From: Clostridia bacterium
Lineage (GTDB): Bacteria > Bacteroidota > Bacteroidia > Bacteroidales > 4484-276
Reading direction: 5' to 3'
DNA: 64,000 nt
Assembly: GCA_009928785.1 (NCBI GenBank)
Contig: SABY01000003.1
Span: 1 to 64,000, forward strand
Below are positions 9,563-18,832 of this stretch, piece by piece. The stretch's first letter is position 1, and every line of letters begins with the position of its first letter. The notes under the pieces are model-generated. The model ran no database searches, was not told where the DNA came from, and saw only the letters and a program-made list of their open reading frames with translations. Position numbers and translations under genes: made by a program.

Positions 9563-10618
9563 CTACATCCAAATACTTCCGCCACAACTATCGGTACGGG
9601 CACCTGTAACCGATGCCAGGCAGTTATTGTTTCCGCGTAAGCGCAAAACGCCCAGAAAGGCAAATACCAGCGCTTCTTTGTAATCGATGAGCAGCGGATC
9701 GGGTACAATGATGCTGTGGCGGCAATAGTGGCCAATGCGTTGCATGAGGAAGCCGTTGCGGGCGCCGCCGCCTGTGGCCAGCAAAGTGGAGGAGGGAACT
9801 ACGTCGGCGGCAGCAGCTACCTGCCGGGCAATGTGTTCGGTGAGGGTGCACAACAAATCGGAGGGCGATGCAACTTGCGCATTTATTAGCGGTAGCATTT
9901 GCACTTCAAACCATTCACGTCCCAGCGATTTAGGCGCCGACTGCTGATAAAATGGCAAAGCGTCGAGCTGCGCCAATAATGCTGGCACAACTTTACCACT
10001 GGCCGCCAAGGCTCCATCTTTGTCGAATGACCTTCCGGTGCGTCGGGCCAAAATGTTGAGCGCCATATTGGCTGGCGAAACATCGCTTGCCAGACGTTGC
10101 CCGTGGAGTTGGTATGAAATGTTGGCAAAACCACCCAGATTCAGACATACCCCATATTGTCCAAAAAGCAAGGCGTCGCCAATGGGAACCAGGGGAGCGC
10201 CCTGCCCGCCCAGTGCCACATCCAGCGAACGGAAATCGTTGATGACTTTCAATCCGGATGCGGCAGCCAGAGAAGCACCATGCCCGATTTGTAAGGTGAG
10301 CCGCTGCTTCGGCTGATGAAAAATAGTGTGCCCGTGCGAAGCTACGAAAAGCGGCTTGCACTTATTGCGAACGATAAACTGCGCTGCCTGCTCGCCGGTA
10401 TACATTCCAAAATCCGCATCCAATTGTGCCAGCTCCAGTCCGCTCAGTTGCGGCGCCTGATCCAGGCGTTCGCGCCATTCGTCGCAATAGCTGATGGTTT
10501 CAGCAGAGAGGATTTCGTAGCTCCATTGCCCGTCATCCACATCAAATCGGCAGCAGGCAATATCAAGGCCATCCAGCGAGGTTCCCGACATCATCCCCAA
10601 AGCAATATTTGATTCCAT
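9563..10618 (-). CDS. anmK: Anhydro-N-acetylmuramic acid kinase
   Basis: 'ALGMMSGTSLDGLDIA', 'GHTIFHQP', 'TLQIGHGASLAAASG', 'VCLNLGGFANIS', 'LLATGGGARNGFLM'. Confidence 0.93.
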   Translation of the reverse strand: MESNIALGMMSGTSLDGLDIACCRFDVDDGQWSYEILSAETISYCDEWRERLDQAPQLSGLELAQLDADFGMYTGEQAAQFIVRNKCKPLFVASHGHTIFHQPKQRLTLQIGHGASLAAASGLKVINDFRSLDVALGGQGAPLVPIGDALLFGQYGVCLNLGGFANISYQLHGQRLASDVSPANMALNILARRTGRSFDKDGALAASGKVVPALLAQLDALPFYQQSAPKSLGREWFEVQMLPLINAQVASPSDLLCTLTEHIARQVAAAADVVPSSTLLATGGGARNGFLMQRIGHYCRHSIIVPDPLLIDYKEALVFAFLGVLRLRGNNNCLASVTGARTDSCGGSIWM

Positions 10619-10637
10619 AATAAAAATTTATTTGAAG

Positions 10638-10657
10638 AGACGCACGGCCGTGCGTCT
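10638..10657. repeat. Perfect 20-bp palindrome, REP-like (agacgcacggccgtgcgtct)
   Basis: Read directly; a degenerate partial copy (atggccgttgcgtctgtac) lies about 30 bp downstream in the same spacer. Confidence 0.75.
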
Positions 10658-10724
10658 ATTAAATTCATTGAGACTAATCAAGAAAAGATGTATGGCCGTT
10701 GCGTCTGTACATTCCGAAAATAAA

Positions 10725-12020
10725 TTACAAAATATCAAGTATTTTTTCCAACTGGATGCCGCGCGAGCCTTTCAGAAGGATGGTTTTGTTTTTTAAATTC
10801 ATTTTATTAATGGCTTCACGCGCTGCATCGGAATTTTTATAAAACAGAAACATTTCGGATGCTTCCTCAGCAAAAGCTGAAAACTGTTTTCCTACCAATA
10901 CCACTTTTTCAAAATCAGCTTTCCGCACCATTTCGATGATGGCGGCGTGCGCCGAATGGCTCTCATCGCCCAGCTCCAGCATATCACCGAGTATAACGAT
11001 TTTGTCGGCATAAGGTGCCAGGGCAAAATTTTCGAGTACCGCCGTCATGCTTCCGGGGTTGGCATTGTACAAGTCGATGAGCAACTTGTTGTGCGAAGTA
11101 GTTTGCCACTGCGAGCGGTTGTTCACAGGTTTATAATTCTGCAGTGCTTCGGCAACCTCTTGCAAGTCGGCGCCAAAATATCGTGCAATGGCAACAGCAG
11201 CCATTACATTGGCGAAGTTGTAGCTCCCGGCCAGTTGGGTGTTGATTGCGGTTCCCCTCGCGGGATGGGTAAGTTGCAGTGCCAGGCTGGGAAATTTTTC
11301 GGTAATGATTCCCTGCACGCCTGCGCCGGGTATAGAGCCATAGGTGGTGCGCGGTATGCCGGCCGACTTCTCCATTAATAAATCATCATCATAATGAACG
11401 AAAAGATGCCCGCCATTTTCGCGGATAAAATCGTAAAGCTCCGTTTTGGCTTTTATTACCCCGGCGTAACCGCCAAAACCTTCCAGGTGCGCGCGTCCGA
11501 TATTGGTGATGATGCCATAATCGGGGTGAGCAATGCGGCACAACGCTGCAATTTCCCGCTGGTGGTTGGCGCCCATTTCTATCACTGCAATTTTTGTATC
11601 ATCAGTAATCGAAAGTATAGAAAGCGGCACACCAATGTGGTTGTTGAGATTGCCATGTGTGGCAAAGGTGTTAAATTTTGTTTGCAGCGACTGACTCACA
11701 AGCTCTTTGGTGGTGGTTTTGCCGTTGCTGCCAGTGATTCCGATTATCGGGATGTGGAGTTGCCGGCGGTGATGGACGGCCAATTGTTGAAGTGATGTCA
11801 GAACATCGTCCACCAGGATCATATTTGGATAAACTTTTATAGCAGGATTGTCGATTACTGCATACGCGGCACCTAACTGTAGCGCATCTTCAGCAAATCG
11901 ATTGCCATCGAAAGTTTCTCCTTTTAGCGCAAAAAAGATACTCCCCGGAGCTACGTTTCGTGAGTCGGTGCTGATTTGCGGGTGTTTCCTAAAAACTTCG
12001 TAAAGCGCTGTTGTTGTCAT
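10725..12020 (-). CDS. murF: UDP-N-acetylmuramoyl-tripeptide--D-alanyl-D-alanine ligase
   Basis: 'ISTDSRNVAPGSIFFALKGETFDGNRFAEDAL', 'IIGITGSNGKTTTKELVSQSL', 'NLNNHIGVPLSIL', 'AVIEMGANHQREIA', 'LLIDLYNANPGSM'. Confidence 0.95.
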   Translation of the reverse strand: MTTTALYEVFRKHPQISTDSRNVAPGSIFFALKGETFDGNRFAEDALQLGAAYAVIDNPAIKVYPNMILVDDVLTSLQQLAVHHRRQLHIPIIGITGSNGKTTTKELVSQSLQTKFNTFATHGNLNNHIGVPLSILSITDDTKIAVIEMGANHQREIAALCRIAHPDYGIITNIGRAHLEGFGGYAGVIKAKTELYDFIRENGGHLFVHYDDDLLMEKSAGIPRTTYGSIPGAGVQGIITEKFPSLALQLTHPARGTAINTQLAGSYNFANVMAAVAIARYFGADLQEVAEALQNYKPVNNRSQWQTTSHNKLLIDLYNANPGSMTAVLENFALAPYADKIVILGDMLELGDESHSAHAAIIEMVRKADFEKVVLVGKQFSAFAEEASEMFLFYKNSDAAREAINKMNLKNKTILLKGSRGIQLEKILDIL

Positions 12021-12063
12021 AGCCCAATAATAAGCGTGGCAAAATAATGGAAAAAAAGGCGAT

Positions 12064-12105
12064 AAAAAAACGCTGTATCGTTTTTTATAAACCGATACAG
12101 CGTTT
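12064..12105 (-). terminator. Rho-independent terminator downstream of gldJ
   Basis: 13-bp perfect stem aaacgctgtatcg/cgatacagcgttt followed by a T-run on the minus strand. Confidence 0.8.
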
Positions 12106-12139
12106 AATGATTTCTTACTAAGCGCTTAGCGCAATATTT

Positions 12140-13630
12140 TTAATTCACGGAAGTGCCTACACGATCCATAGCACAGCGGAAGCCCAGATAATCGGTAGCT
12201 TTGTTTTGGTCGAGGTATCGGCGTACACCCGGGCTGAGGTAATAAGGGCCATCTTTCCAGGAGCCACCTTTGTAAACCCGCGTCTTATCGTTGACCAGGC
12301 TGCTGTTTTTGTAGTCGTACATCATGGACGTAGAGTTACTATTGTTCACGTCGTCGAGCCATTTGCCAGGATCGTTCACCGAGCGGTTGTCGCCATCGAG
12401 ATAGTTCACGTTGTTGGCTTCGCGGTAGTTAAATCTATCCTGTGCCTCGTTAATGGTTATTTCGCGATAACGAATGCGACCCAGGCTATCCTTTTCGGCG
12501 ATGTTGCCTTCGGCATCCAAAACCGGAGTGGTAAAGATGTTTCCTCTAAATGGGCTGAAGTCGGCGACATCTTCGTGGCTAAGGGTACGATACACATCCT
12601 GCACCCATTCCGCCACGTTGCCGGCCATGTTGTACAAGCCGAAGTCGTTGGGTGGATAGGTGCCTACCGGAGCAGTGATGTCGGCGCCATCGTTGAGGCT
12701 TCCGGCTACGCCCATGTAGTCGCCACGCGAACGTTTAAAGTTGGCCATGTAATCGCCATAGTCACTTTTTCCAGTGGTGTTGCGCACCAGATGCCCGTCC
12801 CAGGGATAGATGCGGCGCTCGGTGATAAGTTCATTGTCGCCATACAAGCCTAAGGCAGCATACTCCCATTCGGCTTCGGTAGGCAGCCGGTAGTTGGGCA
12901 GCATAATGCCGTCTTCCATGCGGGCGTTGCGTCCGCCGGTGCTGTTGGGATCCAGGTCTTCAATAGGTTTGATAACAAGGCCGGAGTATTGTCCTGCAAG
13001 GTAAGCCTCGGTGTTGAAGCTGTTTTCGTTGCGCTGATCGGGGTCTTCGGCCAATACGCCAGCTTTGATAAGCAACAATTCGTTTACACGGTCGCTGCGC
13101 CACTTGCAATAGTCGGTGGCCTGCACCCAGGTAACGCCAACAACCGGATAGTCGTTGTAGGCCGGATGACGGAGGTAAAGATTGGCCAGCGGCTCGTTGT
13201 AGGCCAGGCGCGAGCGCCACACCAGGGTATCGGGCAATGCCTTACGATAAACCTCCGGATAGTCAGCGCCAAAAACTCTGTTGAGCCAATAGAGATATTC
13301 CAGATAATCGAGATTGGTAACCTCTGTTTCGTCCATATAAAACGAACGGACGGTGACGCGGCGTGCCGGCGCATAATTTTCGTACAACGGGTCTTCGCCT
13401 ACCTGCCCCATAACAAAGGTGCCACCTTCCACGAAAACCAATCCCGGCCCGGTTTCCTGCTCATTGATGTCGGAAACTGCAAAACCGCCGTTGGTGCTAC
13501 TGTTGTAGTCCCATCCGGTGGTGGACGAAGTTCTCTTTTTCGAACCGAAAATTCCGCTGCAGGAGGAGAGCGTGAGTGCCAGTGCTACAACGGTCATCAG
13601 GCTTATAATCTGCTGATTTTTGATTATCAT
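12140..13630 (-). CDS. gldJ: Gliding motility/T9SS lipoprotein GldJ (FGE-sulfatase fold)
   Basis: Lipobox 'LTLSSCSG', 'GPGLVFVEGGTFVMGQV', 'YMDETEVTNLDYLEYL', 'YPVVGVTWVQATDYCKWRSDRVNE', 'RLPTEAEWEYAA', 'NMAGNVAEWVQDVY', 'GFRCAMDRVG'; adjacency to murF and porU/porV fits gldJ. Confidence 0.87.
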   Translation of the reverse strand: MIIKNQQIISLMTVVALALTLSSCSGIFGSKKRTSSTTGWDYNSSTNGGFAVSDINEQETGPGLVFVEGGTFVMGQVGEDPLYENYAPARRVTVRSFYMDETEVTNLDYLEYLYWLNRVFGADYPEVYRKALPDTLVWRSRLAYNEPLANLYLRHPAYNDYPVVGVTWVQATDYCKWRSDRVNELLLIKAGVLAEDPDQRNENSFNTEAYLAGQYSGLVIKPIEDLDPNSTGGRNARMEDGIMLPNYRLPTEAEWEYAALGLYGDNELITERRIYPWDGHLVRNTTGKSDYGDYMANFKRSRGDYMGVAGSLNDGADITAPVGTYPPNDFGLYNMAGNVAEWVQDVYRTLSHEDVADFSPFRGNIFTTPVLDAEGNIAEKDSLGRIRYREITINEAQDRFNYREANNVNYLDGDNRSVNDPGKWLDDVNNSNSTSMMYDYKNSSLVNDKTRVYKGGSWKDGPYYLSPGVRRYLDQNKATDYLGFRCAMDRVGTSVN

Positions 13631-13663
13631 CGTTAAGATTTTTTTGCAAATAGGTTTAATTAA

Positions 13664-14662
13664 CTAAAACGACGGACATTTTATTGCTTTGGAACGATTA
13701 CTTTTTTTGTCGCAATCAAAAAGCCAGCCGACAGATATTTCGTGTGCGCCACCGCTGGCGTTAGCAAAGTTTGAAACGGTATAGTCATAACTGTAACCGA
13801 GTTTCAGGTTGTTGTATTGCAAACCCAGCAACACGATAACAGCATCAGGATTTTCGAAGGCATGTCGGTACCAGAGGCCGCCAACAAATGGTGCAAATGT
13901 AAAATAAGTGCCGGCGTTGAGCTGCCTAAAGTCGCCCTGCTGCTGATACAGAATGTTGGGCGAAATGGTAAGCTGCGGCTGCCGGCTGCGATAACCGCGG
14001 CTGCCGCCACTTTCGATATTTGCCCCGGCATGTACGGTAATTTTCATAGGCAGTTTGTTGTCGCTTTCGCTAATGAAGCCGATGTCGGGAGTAGTAAGAT
14101 GATGCACGGCACCGCCCACAAATACTTTCTCATCATAACCTACTACAAAGCCGGTAGCAAAATCCACATAGTTGACATTGTCGCGGAAGTTGTCGGGCTG
14201 AATTCCCGGTGGGAGCAGGTTGCCACTGGCCGGGTCGATGCGTGAGGCAAAGATGAGGTCGTCCCAGTTGACGCCGCGCTGGCCAAAACCGGCTTCGAGC
14301 GCCATGCTTGCCTGCCAGCGGTCGGCGATGTCGAGCCGATAAGCATACATCCCGCCAAGGTGGAACTGGCGGATAGCTGCTTCGCCACTTTTATCGTATT
14401 GAAACTGCACTCCCACACCGCCTGAAAGAAAATCGACGTATTGATCGTAGGCGCCACTGTAGGATACAAATTCACCAGACAATTGTGGCCATTGATTACG
14501 GTAGTTGAGCGTGATGCGCGGGCAATAATCGGAGCCGGCGAGGGCAGGATTGAGATAAACAGGGTTGGCGTAAAACTGCGAATAGGTATAGTCCTGACCT
14601 CGCACACTTGTGGCCAAAACAATTAATAGGAGCAGCACAGAAAGCTCTTTGGGCTTTTTCAT
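13664..14662 (-). CDS. PorP/SprF family type IX secretion system membrane protein
   Basis: 'QDYTYSQFYANPVYLNPALAGSDYCPRITLNYRNQWPQLSGEFVSYSGAYDQYVDFLSGGVGVQFQYDKSGEA'; start at MKKPKELS. Confidence 0.92.
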   Translation of the reverse strand: MKKPKELSVLLLLIVLATSVRGQDYTYSQFYANPVYLNPALAGSDYCPRITLNYRNQWPQLSGEFVSYSGAYDQYVDFLSGGVGVQFQYDKSGEAAIRQFHLGGMYAYRLDIADRWQASMALEAGFGQRGVNWDDLIFASRIDPASGNLLPPGIQPDNFRDNVNYVDFATGFVVGYDEKVFVGGAVHHLTTPDIGFISESDNKLPMKITVHAGANIESGGSRGYRSRQPQLTISPNILYQQQGDFRQLNAGTYFTFAPFVGGLWYRHAFENPDAVIVLLGLQYNNLKLGYSYDYTVSNFANASGGAHEISVGWLFDCDKKSNRSKAIKCPSF

Positions 14663-14950
14663 GATGACCATTCCGGAGATGTTACGCAACCTTTCACGTG
14701 ATTATTAACTCTTTATTTTTCGGGATATTTTAGTGGCAGCACTTCCTTTGCTATCGGCCTGCAAATGTATGCAAAGCAAGGAAGCAAACGGAAAATGCGG
14801 CAATAATGCCCCCGAAGCTTCGTTTTTCAGTGTATTGCTTTATGGTATTTATCCCCGTGAAAGACAGCAGTATCGACAAACACAACTGCCATAAACAATT
14901 GCCACTATCAGGGTGTTCGCTTTTTTTAATCAATGATAAAAATAATCGGT

Positions 14951-17900
14951 ATGATGAAACGTCATTTTTTTACAATTTTTTTGATCGTCTTTTCTCTCAT
15001 GGCTTCGGCTGGTGACCTGGTGCAACATTACCAGCTCAAATGGCAGACCATTCACGAGCAGCCCACACCCGAAGCTCCGATAACCTCGCGCTTATTTTTT
15101 AAAAACGCAGAATATGGAAGTCAATATTCCAATCTCCCGGTTTTTTCGATTAACATGCCATTAGAAAATTCTGCGAAAGCAGTAGAAGCCAGAATTATTA
15201 ATGCGCAATATCAGGCCTTGACCTCCGAAGAGCTGATGTTGGTGGATAATTTCATGTTGATCACTCCGGCCATCGAACCGCAAAGTTTTATTTCCGGATC
15301 ACGCGGTGTTTCTGTGGCCATTGTGCAACTGCTCCCTTTCAGGCTCAACATGCTCAGCGGCAAATACGAAAAACTTGTAGCTTTCGATCTGGAGTTGACG
15401 CCACAGGAAGGATTAAAAAGCACCACTGAAGTCAAAGAATATGCCGCCAGCTCAGTGTTGGCCAATGGCGAGTGGTTCAGAATAAGTGTAAAGGAAACAG
15501 GCGTTTACAAAGTTACTTATGAACAGCTTACGCAAATGGGGATGAACCTTTCCGGCGTGGGTTCGGCTACAGTACGCCTTTACGGCAATGGCGGCGGCAT
15601 GTTGCCCGAATCCAACAGCGAGTATCGCCCCGACGACCTGATAGAAAATGCCGTGGCGATGGTAGATGGCGGCGATGGACGTTTCGACCCCGGCGACTAT
15701 TTCCTGTTTTATGGCCAGTCGCCGCACGCATGGAAGTATAATCCCAGCGCGCTGAAATTTGATCATCAACAAAACATTTATTCTGATTACACCTATTATT
15801 TTATCACCATAAAAGACGGACAAGGCAAGCGTATCGACTTGCTGCCACAGGCTACTCAGGCAGCCACGCACGATGCCACTACTTTTGTCGATCATCAGGC
15901 GCACGAGATGGATAACCTGAGCGTGTATAAAACCGGACGGCAGTGGGTGGGCGAGGTTTTTGATGTGCAGACCACCCACAGCTTTGCATTTTCATTTCCC
16001 AACATTGTTACCACTGCCCAGCATACGATGGTGCTGAGAGCCGTTGCTAAGTCGGTGGCATCCTCTTCATTTGTGGCATCGGTCAACGGCAATAATGTTG
16101 CAACCATACCTATAGCAAGCGCTCCCGAAACATCCCAGGGCGATTATGCCAAAGAAAATACCGCCATCAAGCGGCTGGAGCTTCCGGGCAGCGAAGTGAA
16201 TGTAAGCCTTAAATACAACAAATCCGTGAGCAGCGCCATTGGCTGGCTCGACTACATCGAACTGAACGTGGAGCGCAACCTGGTATTCAGCGGACCACAA
16301 ATGGATTTTAGAAATATCGACACCTTTGGCGAAGGCGACATTACCCAATTTGTTCTCGGGAATGCAGGCTCAGGCGTTACACTCTGGGACGTAACATCAG
16401 CCACCGATGTGCAACAGGTACAAGCCACCCCGCAAAATAATACGCTGCGCTTCAAGCTCGAAACGCTGGTGGTACGGGAATTTATGGCTTTCGACGGCAG
16501 CCAGTTTCTTACTGCTGAAGCCGCCGGCACCGTTGCCAATCAAAACCTGCACGCGCAGCGCAACATCGACTACGTTATTGTTTCACATCCCGACTTCCTG
16601 GATCAGGCCAACCGCCTGGCCAATTTCCATCGCGATTATTCTAACCTGACAGTACTCGTCACTACGCCGCAGGCAGTGTACAACGAATTTTCGTCGGGAG
16701 CGCAGGATATTACAGCCATCAAAGAGATGATGCGCATGTTTTATACCCGTGCCGATATGGGGGATGCGATGCCACAATATCTGTTGCTTTTTGGCGATGC
16801 CTCCTATGATTATAAAGACCGCCTGCAAAACAACACCAACTTTGTTCCGGCTTACGAATCGTTCAATTCACTCTCCTATACCGCCTCTTTTGCTACCGAC
16901 GACTATTACGGTTTTCTCGATCCCACCGATAGTGTGAGCGAAAGGGATTTGGTGGATATCGGTATCGGACGATTTGTGGTAACCACGCCCGAGGAAGCCG
17001 CTCAAAGCGTTGATAAAGTGATCCATTATGCCACCAGCCGCCGATGCATGGACGACTGGCGCAATGTGTTGACTTTTGTAGGCGACGACGAAGAGGGCAA
17101 TCTGCACACCAATCAGGCCGACGACCTGGCAAAACTCATCGAGAATTATTATCCACAGTACAATACCGACAAGATTTATCTGGATGCATTCACCCAGCAG
17201 ACCACAGCAGGCGGGCAGCGCTATCCCGGAGTGAACGAGGCCATCAACAGTCGCATCGAAAAGGGTACGCTCGTTATGAATTACACCGGCCACGGTGGCG
17301 AAGTGGGCTGGGCGCATGAGCGCGTGTTGCAAAACGGAGATATTAATAGCTGGAAAAATTATGATAAGATGGCTGTGTTTATCACGGCTACCTGCGAGTT
17401 TGCCCGTTATGATGATCCGGGTCGCGTTTCGGCAGGCGAGTATGTTTTCCTGAATCCCAAAGGCGGCGGCATCGCCCTGTTTACTACGGCGCGTGCCACG
17501 TATGCCGGATCTAATTACAGCCTCAACGAAAAGCTTTACCAAAAAATGTTTTCTAAAATCGACGGCGTCTATTATGCCATGGGCGATCTGATAAGGCTTG
17601 CCAAACGCGAGAGCAATACGTTGGGCAACGACCTGAAGTTTTTGCTCATTGGCGATCCGGCACTTAAAATGGCCTATCCCGACTACGAGGTACACACCAC
17701 CGCCATCACCTTTTCTGAAACCGGCCAGGAGGCTGATACACTCAGCGCATTATCAAGGGTAAAAATTGAAGGTATGGTTACGGATGATCAGGGAGCCATT
17801 CAATCGGACTTTAATGGGATTTTGCACGCTATTGTTTACGACAAAGAATCGCTGGAAAGCACCTTGGGTCAAGACCCGTCGAGTCAGGTGCGCACTTTCA

Positions 17901-18763
17901 AACTACGTAAAAATGTGATTTACAAAGGTCAGACTGAAGTTACTGACGGAGTGTTCTCATTTACTTTCATCGTGCCGGTGGACATTGCCTATAATTACGG
18001 TAGCGGCAAAATCAGCTATTTTGCAGAAGATGGCTTTAAAACCGCCAATGGCTACGACTTCGATTTGATCATAGGCGGATTTGATGAAAATACCGTTGCT
18101 GATAACGACGGGCCGGAGATAGAACTTTACATGAACGACACCACTTTCCGCTGGGGCGATATTACCAACCAGAACCCGGTGCTGCTGGCGCATGTTTTCG
18201 ACCGCAGCGGCATCAATACCGTGGGCAATAGCATAGGGCACGACATTACCGCTGTGCTGGACGAAGACACCGAAAAGCCTTTTAAACTCAACGATTATTA
18301 CGAGTCGGATGCCAAAGGATATACCAGCGGCAACGTACGTTTCCCTTTTAGCAACCTGGAGCCTGGCGAGCACATGGTTACTTTCAAAGTGTGGGATGTT
18401 TTTAATAACTCCTCCGAAGCATCGCTTAAATTTGTTGTAGTGAATGACGATCGGATCGTTATTGACAAAATCTACAGCTATCCAAATCCTTTTGCCACCG
18501 AAACCTGGTTTGACTACAATCACAACCAGGCCAACGAACCTACGGAAGTAAAAATTGAAGTTTACGATCTTAGTGGCCGCCTGATGACTACTTTGCAACA
18601 AAACAACCTGAGCAGTGGTTTCTATGCCGAGCCTATCCGCTGGGAAGGCACCACCGACAGTGGCCGCCGACTGGGTGGCGGCGTGTATGTGTATAGGGTT
18701 CAGATAAGAGATGTAGCCGGACGCACTGCCACCGCAGTAAACAAACTTGTGATTGCGCGTTAA
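14951..18763 (+). CDS. porU: Type IX secretion system sortase PorU-like (gingipain-type C25), copy 1
   Basis: Signal peptide, 'YGNGGGMLPESNSEYRPDDL', 'YLLLFGDASYDYKDR', catalytic 'NYTGHGGEVGWAHE' and 'VFITATCEFARYDDP', C-terminal 'SYPNPFATETWFDYNHN'. Start chosen at MMKRHFF. Confidence 0.9.
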   Translation: MMKRHFFTIFLIVFSLMASAGDLVQHYQLKWQTIHEQPTPEAPITSRLFFKNAEYGSQYSNLPVFSINMPLENSAKAVEARIINAQYQALTSEELMLVDNFMLITPAIEPQSFISGSRGVSVAIVQLLPFRLNMLSGKYEKLVAFDLELTPQEGLKSTTEVKEYAASSVLANGEWFRISVKETGVYKVTYEQLTQMGMNLSGVGSATVRLYGNGGGMLPESNSEYRPDDLIENAVAMVDGGDGRFDPGDYFLFYGQSPHAWKYNPSALKFDHQQNIYSDYTYYFITIKDGQGKRIDLLPQATQAATHDATTFVDHQAHEMDNLSVYKTGRQWVGEVFDVQTTHSFAFSFPNIVTTAQHTMVLRAVAKSVASSSFVASVNGNNVATIPIASAPETSQGDYAKENTAIKRLELPGSEVNVSLKYNKSVSSAIGWLDYIELNVERNLVFSGPQMDFRNIDTFGEGDITQFVLGNAGSGVTLWDVTSATDVQQVQATPQNNTLRFKLETLVVREFMAFDGSQFLTAEAAGTVANQNLHAQRNIDYVIVSHPDFLDQANRLANFHRDYSNLTVLVTTPQAVYNEFSSGAQDITAIKEMMRMFYTRADMGDAMPQYLLLFGDASYDYKDRLQNNTNFVPAYESFNSLSYTASFATDDYYGFLDPTDSVSERDLVDIGIGRFVVTTPEEAAQSVDKVIHYATSRRCMDDWRNVLTFVGDDEEGNLHTNQADDLAKLIENYYPQYNTDKIYLDAFTQQTTAGGQRYPGVNEAINSRIEKGTLVMNYTGHGGEVGWAHERVLQNGDINSWKNYDKMAVFITATCEFARYDDPGRVSAGEYVFLNPKGGGIALFTTARATYAGSNYSLNEKLYQKMFSKIDGVYYAMGDLIRLAKRESNTLGNDLKFLLIGDPALKMAYPDYEVHTTAITFSETGQEADTLSALSRVKIEGMVTDDQGAIQSDFNGILHAIVYDKESLESTLGQDPSSQVRTFKLRKNVIYKGQTEVTDGVFSFTFIVPVDIAYNYGSGKISYFAEDGFKTANGYDFDLIIGGFDENTVADNDGPEIELYMNDTTFRWGDITNQNPVLLAHVFDRSGINTVGNSIGHDITAVLDEDTEKPFKLNDYYESDAKGYTSGNVRFPFSNLEPGEHMVTFKVWDVFNNSSEASLKFVVVNDDRIVIDKIYSYPNPFATETWFDYNHNQANEPTEVKIEVYDLSGRLMTTLQQNNLSSGFYAEPIRWEGTTDSGRRLGGGVYVYRVQIRDVAGRTATAVNKLVIAR

Positions 18764-18832
18764 TTATTTAAACTAATTTTAGACCCTTGTTTTTGAACCA
18801 TAAATCAAAATCTTAATTCTGCAAAAGAACCT

